64,000 nucleotides of DNA, taken from contig NZ_JACJOD010000030.1 in NCBI RefSeq assembly GCF_014695385.1, forward strand, positions 296,766 to 360,765, in the 5' to 3' direction. The DNA comes from Trichocoleus sp. FACHB-46 (GTDB lineage Bacteria; Cyanobacteriota; Cyanobacteriia; FACHB-46). Below, in pieces: positions 44,956 through 54,695 of this stretch. Each line of letters begins with the position of its first letter. Position 1 is the stretch's first letter. Under the pieces are notes generated by a model, which saw only the letters and a list, made by a program, of their open reading frames with translations, did no database searches and was not told where the DNA came from. A program made the translations under genes and the position numbers.

Positions 44956-45144
44956 CTAATGACGGGCGTAGATGCCAGGAGCATACGCTTCGATTACTTT
45001 GCCTGTGATTGTGCAAGTAATCATTAAATAATCACAAGTTTGGCATTGGGTTCGAGTCAAATGATCATCTGAAAGATGATGACGTTCGGCATGACTACCA
45101 CAATTAGGGCAACGAACAACTTGTAAGGTTTCTAGAACACGCAT
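44956..45144 (-). CDS. small zinc-ribbon protein
   Basis: A 62-residue protein with two Cys pairs, CPNCG and CQTCD, 22 residues apart, forming a zinc ribbon; the H-x-LSDDHLTRTQC segment lies between. The C-terminus is VIEAYAPGIYARH. Close relatives in cyanobacteria are often labelled as PriA helicase fragments, but the protein is far too short for that and that label is misleading. The function is unknown, perhaps nucleic-acid or protein binding. ATG 45144. Confidence 0.8.
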   Translation of the reverse strand: MRVLETLQVVRCPNCGSHAERHHLSDDHLTRTQCQTCDYLMITCTITGKVIEAYAPGIYARH

Positions 45145-46070
45145 TTTAATACTCTCGCAGCTAGCTCAACAATTAGGAGGGATTAAGGGCAAGGTTCACG
45201 AATTAAATTCGTAATTCTAAGATTTTCGAAACAAAATGTATCGAAGCTTACTAAATTAATCTGAGATTAAAAGTGCAGAAGTCATCGTCTCCTGACTCTT
45301 CTATTATGTTGGCATTTATGCAGATCGGCAATCAAGCTTTAGTTAGATTTTAGATTTCGGAGGTTGGGGATCGCCTACAGAGAGAGCGATCCCCGCAATA
45401 CTGCTATTAGCTAAAAGCGCTTTTGATTTGGGACTGCTCGATACTAACTTCTTCGATGATTACAGAATTCTCTAAACAATTCTGCGAATTTTTTATGAGA
45501 TTTTACTTATGTTTATGAACTTTCTTAATGAGTTTACTGAGCGTTGGATAATATTTTATTGGAGAATAATAGAAGCAATTGTTACTAAAACTACAAAATG
45601 TTTCCTAGTTAAACTCCTCCACGTTCCGTCATAATTCAAGCAGCATAATGCATTGAGCTTTTATAAGTCTTTTGGTGTCGTCTACGCAGAGCAAAGCTGT
45701 TCCTCAATCTTGCTGCCAAGGGCAGTAAAACTACAAACTGCATTGCCAGGAAGATTCAAGCATTTTGTCATGATTTCTTGCTATAGAAAATGAACACAAG
45801 TTTTTTAGGTCAGCACAGATGTTTAACCTCTAAATCGCAAGATTTGGAGGCAAACTCAAAAGAATATGTTGATCCTGACTTTATCTAACCCCTCAAAGCG
45901 ATCGCGTCAAATAAAGCTATTACCAATCATTAAAACTAAATTAAGAAAATGGTTCTTCCTTAAGAAGGATTTAGGCAACGATCAGCAATTTGGCTACGTA
46001 GTGACAACTTAAGCAGAGCTAGACCTTACTCTAGTTCGGTCAGGTTTATTTAACCCGTCTTGCTAGAAAA
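45145..46070. other. long intergenic region with one strong hairpin
   Basis: About 925 bp without a convincing gene. A perfect hairpin GGGGATCGC ... GCGATCCCC lies at 45366-45394. A 41-codon ORF at about 45511 (MFMNFLNEF...) has no coding evidence. Both neighbouring genes are on the minus strand, so the region holds the promoter of the zinc-ribbon gene and the 3' flank of uvrC. Confidence 0.5.
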
Positions 46071-47954
46071 CTAGGGCTGCGGATGAAAGTAGTCGTAGAT
46101 TTTCTGAGCTATCTGAGGGCCAATCCCAGAAACATTTGTGAGTTGTTCCGGGGTCGCTTCCCGAATGTAGTCAACTGAGCGAAAAGCAGCTAACAGTTCT
46201 TTTTGGCGATGATGCCCTAGCCCAGGAATATCTTCTAAGCAAGAGCGGCGCATGCGATCGCTGCGTTGCTGGCGATGGAAACTAACGGCAAAGCGGTGAG
46301 CTTCATCCCGAAGACGACGCAACAGTTGCACTCCCGGCTGTTCCGCTTCTGTAGTTAAAGGCAAGGACTCCCCTGGCAAAAAGATTTCTTCTCGCTTTTT
46401 CGCTAAACTGACCACGCGCAACTCTTCTAATAAATTTAGCTCCCGCAGTACGCTCACTACAGCCGAGAGTTGGCCTTTACCGCCATCAATCATGACTAAA
46501 TCGGGCCAATCTGAATTGCCTACCCTTGGCAACTGCGGATCAGCGGCATATTTACGAAACCGCCGCCGAATCACTTCTGCCATGCTGGCAAAGTCATCCG
46601 AGTGCCCTGTGGTCACAGTAGGGTTTTTGATTTTGTAGTGTCGATAGTGCTGTTTGGCAGGTATACCGTCTACAAACACGACCTGAGAAGCGACAGCGTC
46701 GGAACCTTGAATATGCGAAATGTCATAACCTTCAATCCGTCGCGGCATGTCAGGCAGATCTAACACTTCGGCGAGATCTAACATCGCTTGAGCATTGCGA
46801 TCGGCAAAGCGCTGAGTTCGGGCTAACTCATACTCCGCGTTGCGCTCTACCATTTCAACTAGCTCAGCTTTAGTTTGCCGTTGCGGCGCGACAATCGTAA
46901 CTTTGCGTCCTTTGCGATCGCTCAGAAACTCGGCGAGCATGTCGCTTTCTGGCAGTTCGTGCTGCACCAGAATTTCTGCAGGAATCTCAACTGCATCTAC
47001 CGTTTGGTAGTGCTCCTCCAACACTCGCTCTAGAATCGCACCTGGTTCTCCCGATTGAGCATCGGCGACAAAGCCTAATCGTCCTACTAATCTACCAGCG
47101 CGAATTTGAAACAGTTGAATACAAGCATGCTGCTCATCTGCGGCCAACGCGATCGCATCACGAGAAATGGTGTCATCGGGGAGCGCTACTTTTTGCTCTG
47201 CACCTAGAGATTTCAAACCATTAATCTGGTCACGGAGGCGAGCCGCCTGCTCGAAGTTCAAAGCCTCGGCAGCTTGATCCATTTGCACCATTAAGGTGTC
47301 AACCAGTTCCCCGGTGCGCCCTTGAAAGACCATCGCGACTTTCTGTACAATTTTGCGATAGTCTTCGCCCGAAATCATTTGCTGACAAACGCCTGGGCAA
47401 CGACCAATATCGAAATTAAGGCAGGGACGATCCTTAAATAAAGGTTGGGGACGCTGCCGTAAGGGAAAGATCCGCTTCACAATATGCAAGGTGCTGCGGA
47501 GCAAATGAGTATCGACGTAGGGACCGTAAAAACGATCTCTTTCATTACCTAGCCGTCGCTTGCGAGTAATAAAGATGCGCGGGTAATCCTCTGACCAGGT
47601 AATGCAGAGATAAGGATATTTTTTGTCATCTTTAAGCAGCACATTGAAATGCGGTTGATGCTGCTTAATTAAGTTCGCTTCTAGCGCTAAGGCTTCAGCT
47701 TCTGTGTCTGTGACAATAAACTCAATTTCTGCAACCTGTCGCACCATCAACGCGATGCGAGGGCTGAGTGACTGTAAATCACGGAAATAAGAGCGCACCC
47801 GCGATCGCAGCTTTTTCGACTTACCAATATAGAGAATGCGATCGCTCACATCCCGCATGTAGTAAACCCCAGGCTCCGCTGGAATTTCTTTCAATCGGGT
47901 TTCGAGGCGCTCAGGCTCTTTCAGCAGTGGCAAAACTTGAGAAGATAGGGTCAC
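46071..47954 (-). CDS. uvrC: excinuclease ABC subunit C
   Basis: UvrC makes both incisions in nucleotide excision repair together with UvrB. In order: the GIY-YIG nuclease domain ([25 protein letters not shown]), a Cys cluster in [13 protein letters not shown], the UvrB-binding helix pair ([20 protein letters not shown]), the RNase H-like domain with [12 protein letters not shown] and [13 protein letters not shown], and C-terminal helix-hairpin-helix repeats ([31 protein letters not shown]). GTG start at 47954, 627 residues, complete. Confidence 0.96.
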   Translation of the reverse strand: MTLSSQVLPLLKEPERLETRLKEIPAEPGVYYMRDVSDRILYIGKSKKLRSRVRSYFRDLQSLSPRIALMVRQVAEIEFIVTDTEAEALALEANLIKQHQPHFNVLLKDDKKYPYLCITWSEDYPRIFITRKRRLGNERDRFYGPYVDTHLLRSTLHIVKRIFPLRQRPQPLFKDRPCLNFDIGRCPGVCQQMISGEDYRKIVQKVAMVFQGRTGELVDTLMVQMDQAAEALNFEQAARLRDQINGLKSLGAEQKVALPDDTISRDAIALAADEQHACIQLFQIRAGRLVGRLGFVADAQSGEPGAILERVLEEHYQTVDAVEIPAEILVQHELPESDMLAEFLSDRKGRKVTIVAPQRQTKAELVEMVERNAEYELARTQRFADRNAQAMLDLAEVLDLPDMPRRIEGYDISHIQGSDAVASQVVFVDGIPAKQHYRHYKIKNPTVTTGHSDDFASMAEVIRRRFRKYAADPQLPRVGNSDWPDLVMIDGGKGQLSAVVSVLRELNLLEELRVVSLAKKREEIFLPGESLPLTTEAEQPGVQLLRRLRDEAHRFAVSFHRQQRSDRMRRSCLEDIPGLGHHRQKELLAAFRSVDYIREATPEQLTNVSGIGPQIAQKIYDYFHPQP

Positions 47955-48153
47955 AGGCCGAATTAGAAAAATAAACGAACTGAAAATTACAGAATTTTGA
48001 GCTTCAACCCATAGGGTGTCCGAGAAGTGTGGCCCTATACCTTTATTTTAGAACAGCTAGAAATCTTAAGCGAATTAACGGATTCTCTCTTCCCTCCGTA
48101 ATTGCTATGGTTGTAAATGTATGTATTAAGACTATTAATTAAGTAGTAAAAGT

Positions 48154-48333
48154 ATGGAAATTGAAGAGTTTGAGTCACAAACTCGCAATGCTATTGATAA
48201 AATTCTAAATCAATTGCAAACGGCAACCCTGCTAATTGCAGAGTTGGAATCTCAAATTTCTGAAGCAGGTGCCTCAGTACAAACCTTAAGCCAGCTTGTT
48301 GAAACCTTTGTTATAGAACAAAGAGCCAAATAA
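48154..48333 (+). CDS. small coiled-coil protein, unknown
   Basis: A 59-codon ORF starting MEIEEFESQTRNAIDKILNQL, ending VETFVIEQRAK. It is fully helical with heptad-like hydrophobic spacing, as in small chaperone-like or adaptor proteins. Codon use looks coding. It converges on the response regulator gene, the stops being 24 bp apart. No family recognised; no clear Shine-Dalgarno. Confidence 0.5.
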   Translation: MEIEEFESQTRNAIDKILNQLQTATLLIAELESQISEAGASVQTLSQLVETFVIEQRAK

Positions 48334-48356
48334 ATCTGGATTTAGCAGAGGAATTC

Positions 48357-48764
48357 CTATAAGACCGAGTAGGGCAGTTCCTCTCGGATTGCTTGTTTGA
48401 GTAGGTTCAGGTTCACTGGTTTGACTAAGTAACGACGAGCCCCTAAACTCAATGCTCGCCGCTGGTCAGACTGAAAAGCAAACGCTGAAACGACGATTAC
48501 AGGGACTTGGAACTCTTCCCCACGTTGTTGCAGTTGCTCTAAAAGAGTGTATCCATCAATATCTGGTAATTTCAGATCTAAAAGCACAATATGAGGCTGA
48601 AATTGAGCGATCGCCGTAAAAAATTCAGCACCTGCGGCCAAAGTTAGTACGGTATAACCGCAGTAATTGAGATAGTCACTCAGCAGTTGCCGATTGGAGT
48701 CATTATCCTCAATCAGCAAGATTCGAGCACTGCCTTGTCCTAACTCATCTGCATCCTGGCTCAT
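48357..48764 (-). CDS. single-domain response regulator
   Basis: A 135-residue CheY-like receiver without an output domain. All key residues are present: ILLIEDNDSN acid pocket, HIVLLDLKLPDIDGY with the phospho-Asp, VIVVSAFAF with Ser, and LVKPV with Lys. It could act as a phosphate sink, a relay partner for the Hpt protein at 6.7 kb, or a binding switch; no kinase is adjacent. ATG 48764. Confidence 0.92.
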   Translation of the reverse strand: MSQDADELGQGSARILLIEDNDSNRQLLSDYLNYCGYTVLTLAAGAEFFTAIAQFQPHIVLLDLKLPDIDGYTLLEQLQQRGEEFQVPVIVVSAFAFQSDQRRALSLGARRYLVKPVNLNLLKQAIREELPYSVL

Positions 48765-49038
48765 CCTTATAATTCCTTTTGCACAAAGCTACCCAATCTG
48801 GAGACCAAATTTTAGTTAGAGACTCTATCAGCCTCTAAGTTAAATTGGTTACATCCAATTTCGCAGCCTATAGTATCTGTCCTGACCCATTAACGCAAGG
48901 CTCGACTAACAGCAGCGTGAAACCGAGCGCGGCAAGGTCTAATAAGATTAAAGTATTTAAGTGACGTGAGACTTAGTAGCGATAAAAATTATCTGAACAT
49001 TAGCGGATATAAACGAAAATTTTCTAGACCCACACCAC

Positions 49039-49080
49039 AACATCAGAACCAAGAAGTGATCGCCTCCTGGTTCTGATGTT
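49039..49080. terminator. hairpin downstream of the PEP-CTERM gene
   Basis: Thirteen-base-pair perfect stem AACATCAGAACCA/TGGTTCTGATGTT with a 16-base loop, 15 bp after the stop of the minus-strand gene. No T-run follows on that strand, so it is terminator-like only. Confidence 0.6.
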
Positions 49081-49094
49081 GACTAAATTAATGA

Positions 49095-50066
49095 TTAAGC
49101 TGAGGTTTGTTTGGTTAGCTTGCGCTTAGCGGCAAACAATCCACCCAAACTGAATAAGCCTAGTGCTAGTGAAGGCTCAGGAACTGACTCAGGGGAGGGC
49201 TTGGGTGGTAGTTCACCTTGCAAAGAGACTTCGTAGTTGCCAGTGTGGGAATTTGTACCATCTTTGGAGACGAGCCCAGACTTGGTCGCCTGATAGCTAC
49301 GTAAGTATTGGCTCGCTTGTCCGTTGTAGCTAACTTTGACTAGTTCACTGGCCTGAATGGTGCCCGGTAATCCTAAGAGAGGGGCAGCATTGAAATGTCC
49401 GGCTAAGCCAATCTTAATCAACCCAGTTTGATCGTCTTGATTGACATAGGAGATGTTGGGGTCACTAAATCTCTGCAGCCCACCTGCTAGCAAAAAGGTG
49501 CTAAATAGGTTTTGGTTAGGTGCCATCCCGTACTGAGTTAGGGTGGTGTTAAACCAAGTGGTTGCTAAGTTGGATGAATTGTAGAGCGAGGCGATCGCCG
49601 CAGATTTTTGGATGGCAGTTGTATTAGAACCGAGGGCTGTCTGGAGAGTAGTAACGTTGCTAGCTCCTAGCCAATCTACAGCAGTTAAGCTGCTGAGGCT
49701 GATGTTTTTACCGTTGAGCTGACCATCCAAAGTCTTGACTTCGTTGTAACCCAAAAAATTGTTGAAAGCGGTTAACTTTTGGGCCAGGGTTGCTCCGGCG
49801 CTGGAGTAGAGAGAACCTGCTTCACTATTAGAAAATAGTTCGACATTGCCGCCTGGAGCGCTGCTATCACCATCTAATGCTGCCTGCACATTATTGGTTG
49901 GGTCTACTACGGTTTGACCGCCAATGACTGTGTAAGTCAGAAAAGATGCATTACCTCCAACTGTTGCATTGACGATAGATGCTGCAAATGCAGGAGCGTT
50001 AGCGATCGCACTGACAGTTGCGAACACGGAGGCTCCAACGATTAGGCGTTTAATATTCTTCACCAT
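49095..50066 (-). CDS. exported PEP-CTERM protein
   Basis: A 323-residue protein; ATG 50066 follows GGAG by 9 nt and starts MVKNIKRLIVGASVFATVSA, a signal peptide ending AFAASI. The C-terminus is a PEP-CTERM sorting signal: SVPEPSLALGLFSLGGLFAAKRKL, i.e. VPEP, a transmembrane helix and a basic tail. Such proteins are processed by an exosortase and placed on the cell surface or in extracellular matrix. The middle (~200 residues, Asn/Thr/Ser-rich) shows no known domain. The exosortase gene is not in the window. Confidence 0.88.
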   Translation of the reverse strand: MVKNIKRLIVGASVFATVSAIANAPAFAASIVNATVGGNASFLTYTVIGGQTVVDPTNNVQAALDGDSSAPGGNVELFSNSEAGSLYSSAGATLAQKLTAFNNFLGYNEVKTLDGQLNGKNISLSSLTAVDWLGASNVTTLQTALGSNTTAIQKSAAIASLYNSSNLATTWFNTTLTQYGMAPNQNLFSTFLLAGGLQRFSDPNISYVNQDDQTGLIKIGLAGHFNAAPLLGLPGTIQASELVKVSYNGQASQYLRSYQATKSGLVSKDGTNSHTGNYEVSLQGELPPKPSPESVPEPSLALGLFSLGGLFAAKRKLTKQTSA

Positions 50067-50231
50067 GTTGTGTGTCTCCACAAGATTTCTAGATAACGTT
50101 CGAGCCCTGGAACACCCACTACAGGGGAGGTAGATTTGTGCGATCCAGAGTTAACAAGATCGATAAAACTCTGAGGGGCAATCTACTACTTCGTAGTTTT
50201 ACTTGAGTATTTTTTGGTATTGAATCAACGC

Positions 50232-50426
50232 CTAGTCTAGAAAGTTTAAGTACTCAAATAGGTAAAGTTCGCTGAGATTTTGCCTAAGCTTGGATAAAGA
50301 ATTGTTCGCTCTTTTGATAGCTATCGATCGCTCATCCCCGTAGAAATACAGGTAGCCAGTAGTTTCTCGGAAGCACAGCGTCAGATTAAGGGCATTGCAT
50401 CCTTGCAAGTACTCAATAATACGCAT
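50232..50426 (-). CDS. possible small protein, doubtful
   Basis: A 64-codon ORF (MRIIEYLQGCNALNLTLCF ... ELYLFEYLNFLD). Composition is protein-like (regular hydrophobic spacing, YLYFYGDERSIAIK) and it lies in a gap between two minus-strand genes. No Shine-Dalgarno or family match is evident. It may be a chance ORF. Confidence 0.3.
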   Translation of the reverse strand: MRIIEYLQGCNALNLTLCFRETTGYLYFYGDERSIAIKRANNSLSKLRQNLSELYLFEYLNFLD

Positions 50427-50494
50427 CCATTAAACGTTCGACTGCCTGGAATGAGTAATATCAATTCCTGAAAATCAGGCTACAAGTAATTGGC

Positions 50495-50524
50495 TGTAAG
50501 GGCGAACGGCCGTTCGCCCTTACA
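50495..50524. repeat. 30-bp perfect palindrome
   Basis: TGTAAGGGCGAACGG followed by its exact reverse complement CCGTTCGCCCTTACA, with no loop bases. Palindromes of this sequence type are scattered through cyanobacterial genomes as interspersed repeats. It lies 33 bp after the stop codon of the modular RTX gene. Confidence 0.9.
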
Positions 50525-50556
50525 AATATCTGTAAATAGAATTTGGAGAATTGGTA

Positions 50557-52623
50557 TTAGTAGGTAACAACAAACTGATTAACGTTGAGGATTGGCGTGT
50601 TAGTTAAGGTGGCGATCGCGACGGCTGAGCCAGCACCTGTGCCATCAGCATCGAAGCTGAGAACCCCAGTGCTGGTGTTGTAGAGGAAGTTAGCGCTGGT
50701 GCCAAGTGACGTAGGCGCAGCACTACTTACCAAGACTCCTGTGGAAGCAGTAGTCGTGCTGAGGGGAATTCCTGCTCGCAAACCACCCCCAAATCCTGCT
50801 TCTGAGATGTGGAACGTGTCATCAGATGCAAAGTCGGTGATTGAATCTCTGCCGTGGTTTGGGGCTTTGTAGAGGAAAATATCGGCTCCCCCTCCACCCG
50901 TGAGCCGATCGCCACCTGCTTCGCCTGCAATCACGTTGGCTGCTGTATCTCCAACAATCACATCGTTGTTGGCTGTGCCTGTGTAAATGGCTAAATAGGC
51001 GTAGCGGCTAAACAGACCTGTTTGTTCGCTCGTGGTGTAGAACTCTGTATTACTCTCGCCAAAGGCGATCGCTTCTCCTTGGGTTTCGTTGGGTAGAGGG
51101 ATTTCCATATTCGGTTGCCGCCCAAACAAGCTACTCCATGATTCGCCAGGAGTGCGCTGCCACAGGAAAGCGGTGTTGTATGTACGCAGGATAAAGGTGG
51201 TGCGATCGCTGCTCAAAGCTGCACCTGTGACTAGGCGATCGCTTAAGGTTGTTCGCTGAGAAACGTCAAATGTACCAACGAGGGTGAGAGTGGGGCTGTT
51301 TGGACTTAGAGTGCGACTAAAAATCTTGCTTTGCCCAGTGGTAGGGAATAAATCTTTGGTGATAATTAACAGTTCTTGTCTGTCTGAGTCAAAAACCATG
51401 GCCTCGCTATCGAAAGATCCACTGGGATACCTGATCGGCAGCGTTGCCACCAAGCTCACAGATTGAGCACTGGAACTCGGTTCATTCACAACATAGATTT
51501 TCTGATTCGTGCGCGAGCCAACGCTAAGGTTTTGGTTGTTGCCAATGTCCCCAATAAAGAGGTATTTGCCTCCACCGGGAGCAGACCCAGCGGTAATCTC
51601 TTCCCAATCAACATTGGTAGCTCCAGGGAGGTTGACTTGGCTAATGGCTTTGCCTCTGTTGTCTATTGCATAGATAGCCGCAGTATTGCCCGAATCGTTG
51701 TGAGTCCACCAAAAATCTCCCGCTCCTCGCACTAAACCGGAAGATTCGCTTAGATTAGGAAATTTTCCAGTTGTATAACCGTAGTAGCCGTTAGTTGGTG
51801 TAACCGAGGGCGCAGGGTTAACCGTAATTGCAACTGTGCCTGTTGCTGTGCCACCGTAGCCATCCTCAATTGTGTAAGTGAAGGTGTCTACCCCACTAAA
51901 ATTGGCATTCGGTGCATAAGTCAGCGTGCCATCACTGTTTTTAGTCACGGTGCCATTTGCGGCTGAACTAAACCCAGTTAGAGCCAACACGTCTTGATTT
52001 TTATCGCTATCGTTTCCTAGCACATTGATAGCGGTGGCTGTATTGGCAGTAGTCACAACAGCGTCACTATTGGCAAGAGGAGCCGTATTGATGCTGTCAC
52101 GCCCTTCCAATCTGCCATAGCGGGAGAAATGGTCAAACCCACTGATAAAAGCGCCCGCTGCAACTGCTCCAGCAACATCTGAGTTGTGAGCTAAGTAAAA
52201 ACTTTCATTGAACAAAGAACTAGGATTGCGCTGTTCAAACCGCCCATAGCGTAGAAAATGCTCAAATCCGCTGCTCAAAACACCTTGGGCTACTGCCGCA
52301 GCAACATCCGTATAAGTCGCTAAATAGAAGTTGCTGTCAAACAGGGAACTAGGGTTGCGTTGCTCAGACTGACCAAATTGCAAGAAGTGGTCTAAACCGC
52401 TGGGAAAGGCTCCCTGAGCTACTGCCGCAGCAACATCAGGGTAATTTTGTAAATAAAATTGGTTGTCAAACAGAGGGCTAGGATTGCGTTGCTCGCGTTG
52501 CCCGAACTGCCTGAAATGCTCTGAGCCACTGGCAAAAAATCCTTGAGCGACAGCAGCGGCGACATCTGTATAAGTGACTAGATAGAACCTTTCGTCGAAT
52601 AAGGTACTAATATCAATGCTCAT
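50557..52623 (-). CDS. modular secreted RTX-type protein
   Basis: A 688-residue protein with four modules. (1) Residues ~1-180: four tandem ~43-residue repeats of the type LFDxxFYLxxYxDVAAAVAQGxxxSGxEHFxxxGxxEQRNPS. (2) ~183-275: a cadherin/VCBS-like domain (AINVLGNDSDKN, GTLTYAPNANFSGVDTFTYTI). (3) ~280-560: a beta-propeller-like region (DFWWTHNDSGNTAAIYAID, YLFIGDIGNNQN). (4) ~565-688: an RTX/hemolysin-type calcium region (TANNDVIVGDTAANVIAGEAGG, DRLTGGGGADIFLY) with the usual C-terminus. No N-terminal signal; the RTX end implies type I secretion. It may act in adhesion or as an extracellular enzyme. Confidence 0.85.
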   Translation of the reverse strand: MSIDISTLFDERFYLVTYTDVAAAVAQGFFASGSEHFRQFGQREQRNPSPLFDNQFYLQNYPDVAAAVAQGAFPSGLDHFLQFGQSEQRNPSSLFDSNFYLATYTDVAAAVAQGVLSSGFEHFLRYGRFEQRNPSSLFNESFYLAHNSDVAGAVAAGAFISGFDHFSRYGRLEGRDSINTAPLANSDAVVTTANTATAINVLGNDSDKNQDVLALTGFSSAANGTVTKNSDGTLTYAPNANFSGVDTFTYTIEDGYGGTATGTVAITVNPAPSVTPTNGYYGYTTGKFPNLSESSGLVRGAGDFWWTHNDSGNTAAIYAIDNRGKAISQVNLPGATNVDWEEITAGSAPGGGKYLFIGDIGNNQNLSVGSRTNQKIYVVNEPSSSAQSVSLVATLPIRYPSGSFDSEAMVFDSDRQELLIITKDLFPTTGQSKIFSRTLSPNSPTLTLVGTFDVSQRTTLSDRLVTGAALSSDRTTFILRTYNTAFLWQRTPGESWSSLFGRQPNMEIPLPNETQGEAIAFGESNTEFYTTSEQTGLFSRYAYLAIYTGTANNDVIVGDTAANVIAGEAGGDRLTGGGGADIFLYKAPNHGRDSITDFASDDTFHISEAGFGGGLRAGIPLSTTTASTGVLVSSAAPTSLGTSANFLYNTSTGVLSFDADGTGAGSAVAIATLTNTPILNVNQFVVTY

Positions 52624-52803
52624 AAACGTTAGCGAAATACTGGTAATGCAATATTGTGAATGCGATCGCAGAGCTAACTTCTGGGTTTCCCTAGTTCACT
52701 ACTCAGTCTCTAGCTCTTTCACAACGACTTTAGTCTAAGTATTACTTACGAGATGATTGGTGAAATTAGTATAGATTTTTACAGAATTTTATGAAGAAGC
52801 TAT

Positions 52804-52838
52804 GAAGGTTGGGCTTTAAGTAGAAGCCTTCAACCTTC
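52804..52838. terminator. hairpin downstream of the aminotransferase gene
   Basis: GAAGGTTG-GGCTT-TAAGTAG-AAGCC-TT-CAACCTTC, a nested perfect hairpin 52 bp past the stop of the minus-strand aminotransferase. No T-run is seen. Confidence 0.55.
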
Positions 52839-52889
52839 GCTTTCAGTAAATCAACATAAATAGTTGTGCAGAGTTAAGACCGGAAATCT

Positions 52890-54062
52890 TCAATGAGCTT
52901 CGAGATATTGAGCAATTCTATCAACCGCAGTTTTCAAAATGGCTGGCTCATGGACTAAGGCAAACCGCACATATCCTTCACCCGACTTACCAAAGCCAGC
53001 ACCGGGAGACGCAGCAACTCCGGTTGCCTCAACCATTTGAGTGCAGAACTCCATTGAATTTTGGCTCCAGCGCTCGGGCAACTTGGCCCAGACATACATA
53101 GTTGCTGTAGGCATCGGTACTTGCCAGCCAATGCGGTTGAGAGCGGTTACAAAAGCATCGCGTCGTTGTTGAAAAGTTTCTACAGTGACTTGAATACTTT
53201 CTTGAGGGCCTGTGAGAGCAGCGATCGCCCCATTCAAAATCCCTCTATATTGGTTGAAGTCTACAGCTGCCTTGACTTGACGCAAAGCTCGAATCAGTTT
53301 AGCATTGCCGATCGCGTATCCAATCCGAAATCCACCCATGTTGTAGGACTTGGAAAGGGTAAAAAACTCGATAGATACGCTCTTGTCTGGGTCAGCTTGT
53401 AGGACGGAGGGCAAAGCTGTGCCATCAAACACGAGGTCAGCGTAAGGAAAATCGTGCACCAAAACCAAATTGTGTTGTTGGCAGAAGGCAACCGCTTCTT
53501 GGAAAAACGAGAGCGGGGCGATCGCGGCAGTGGGGTTGTGAGGATAGCTCAACACCATCATGCGAGACTGCGCCAAAACTGGGCCTGGAATGTCTGCAAA
53601 AATCGGTAAGAAGTTGTTTTCAGCTAGCAGCGGCATGGGATAAATTTGCCCACTAGCTAAATAAACTCCCCCGGCGTGAGAGGGATAACCCGGATCTAAC
53701 AGCAGGGCAAAGTCTCCGGGATTGAGTACTGCTAAAGGTAAATGAGCTGTGCCTTCTTGCGAACCGACTAAAGGTAAGACTTCGGTTTCTGGATCGACTG
53801 CAATGCCAAACTTCTTCTCGTACCAGGTGGCTGCGGCTTGGCGGAAGGCTTGTGTGCCATGAAACAGCAAATAGCCGTGGGTGCTTTGGTCTGAAAGAGA
53901 CGCAGCGATCGCCTCAATCACATGCTCCGCTGCAGGTAAGTCGGAGGAGCCAAGCGACAAATCAATCAAATCTCGGCCTGCTGCTCTGGCTCTAGCTTTT
54001 GCCTGATCCATATCAGCAAACACATTAGATTGAAGAGGGGCTAGACGCTTGGCAAATTGCAT
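52890..54062 (-). CDS. PLP-dependent aminotransferase (class I/II)
   Basis: A 390-residue fold-type I aminotransferase. The PLP-binding Lys is in LSKSYNMGGFRIGYAIG; other landmarks are DLSLGSSDLPAAEHVIEA, LLDPGYPSHAGGVYLASG, SYPHNPTAA (Asn) and VHDFPYADLVFDG (Asp/Tyr). The overall pattern resembles LL-diaminopimelate/succinyl-DAP and aspartate-type aminotransferases, but the substrate cannot be set from sequence alone. ATG 54062 (MQFAKRLAPLQSNVF) was chosen over the upstream in-frame start at 54092. Confidence 0.9.
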   Translation of the reverse strand: MQFAKRLAPLQSNVFADMDQAKARARAAGRDLIDLSLGSSDLPAAEHVIEAIAASLSDQSTHGYLLFHGTQAFRQAAATWYEKKFGIAVDPETEVLPLVGSQEGTAHLPLAVLNPGDFALLLDPGYPSHAGGVYLASGQIYPMPLLAENNFLPIFADIPGPVLAQSRMMVLSYPHNPTAAIAPLSFFQEAVAFCQQHNLVLVHDFPYADLVFDGTALPSVLQADPDKSVSIEFFTLSKSYNMGGFRIGYAIGNAKLIRALRQVKAAVDFNQYRGILNGAIAALTGPQESIQVTVETFQQRRDAFVTALNRIGWQVPMPTATMYVWAKLPERWSQNSMEFCTQMVEATGVAASPGAGFGKSGEGYVRFALVHEPAILKTAVDRIAQYLEAH

Positions 54063-54185
54063 AATAACTTCGCTCTCAGCAATTGAGATCAATTCGGTTG
54101 GCTGGCCACCTAACGGATGAGGGCTAAAGGCTCTAGGCGAGCGGCTGAGAGCTACTGATAACCCTACTCTGGCCTCTACTTTGGC

Positions 54186-54521
54186 CTACTTTGGCAAGTG
54201 AGTTTCGAGCAGATCAATCAGCTTTTGCTTGCCAATGGCTCCTTCAATTGAAGCCGCGACTTCCCCATCTTTAAGGAAGATCAGAGCGGGTACTCCCTGC
54301 ACCTGGTACTTCGCCACGGTTTCAGGATTGGGGTCTATCTCCATTTTGACAACTTTGAGGCGATCGCTGTAGTGAGTCGCTGCCCAATCCATCAACGGAG
54401 CCGTGAGTCGGCAAGGACCACACCAAGGAGCCCAAAAGTAGATAACCACAAGCTTGCTCGTTGGCTCAAGAGCGGTTGCCGCAAACTCAGCGTCTGAAAT
54501 CGTAATTACACTGCCAGTCAT
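54186..54521 (-). CDS. thioredoxin
   Basis: A 111-residue thioredoxin domain with the classical active site FWAPWCGPCRLTAP and the cis-Pro loop YQVQGVPALIFLKDGE. It reduces disulfides in the cytoplasm. The N-terminus (MTGSVITISDAEFAATAL) is normal, so it is a full protein. The aminotransferase gene lies downstream on the same strand, 123 bp away. Confidence 0.94.
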   Translation of the reverse strand: MTGSVITISDAEFAATALEPTSKLVVIYFWAPWCGPCRLTAPLMDWAATHYSDRLKVVKMEIDPNPETVAKYQVQGVPALIFLKDGEVAASIEGAIGKQKLIDLLETHLPK

Positions 54522-54695
54522 GACGTTTGAATTCTAATAATTACTTAATACTTTAAAACGATGCTGACTGGTTAAGAATCAACTCATAAATTCTTGGGAG
54601 CAAGTTAGAGGTCTTGCAGGCCTCTCTAAACCCTCTGCCTATCGCCGATGAGCTTTAAATCTCTCACAGACTCAATCTCCCGCAACTCCTACTCT

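Noticed and set aside
44956..45144. PriA helicase
   Set aside because: Sixty-two residues with one zinc ribbon cannot be a helicase; the label seen on similar proteins is misleading.
45511..45636. 41-codon ORF MFMNFLNEF...
   Set aside because: No Shine-Dalgarno, no recognisable pattern, in AT-rich intergenic sequence; equally likely by chance.
53061..53402. Antisense ORF over the aminotransferase
   Set aside because: It overlaps a well-supported gene and has no family pattern or start signal.
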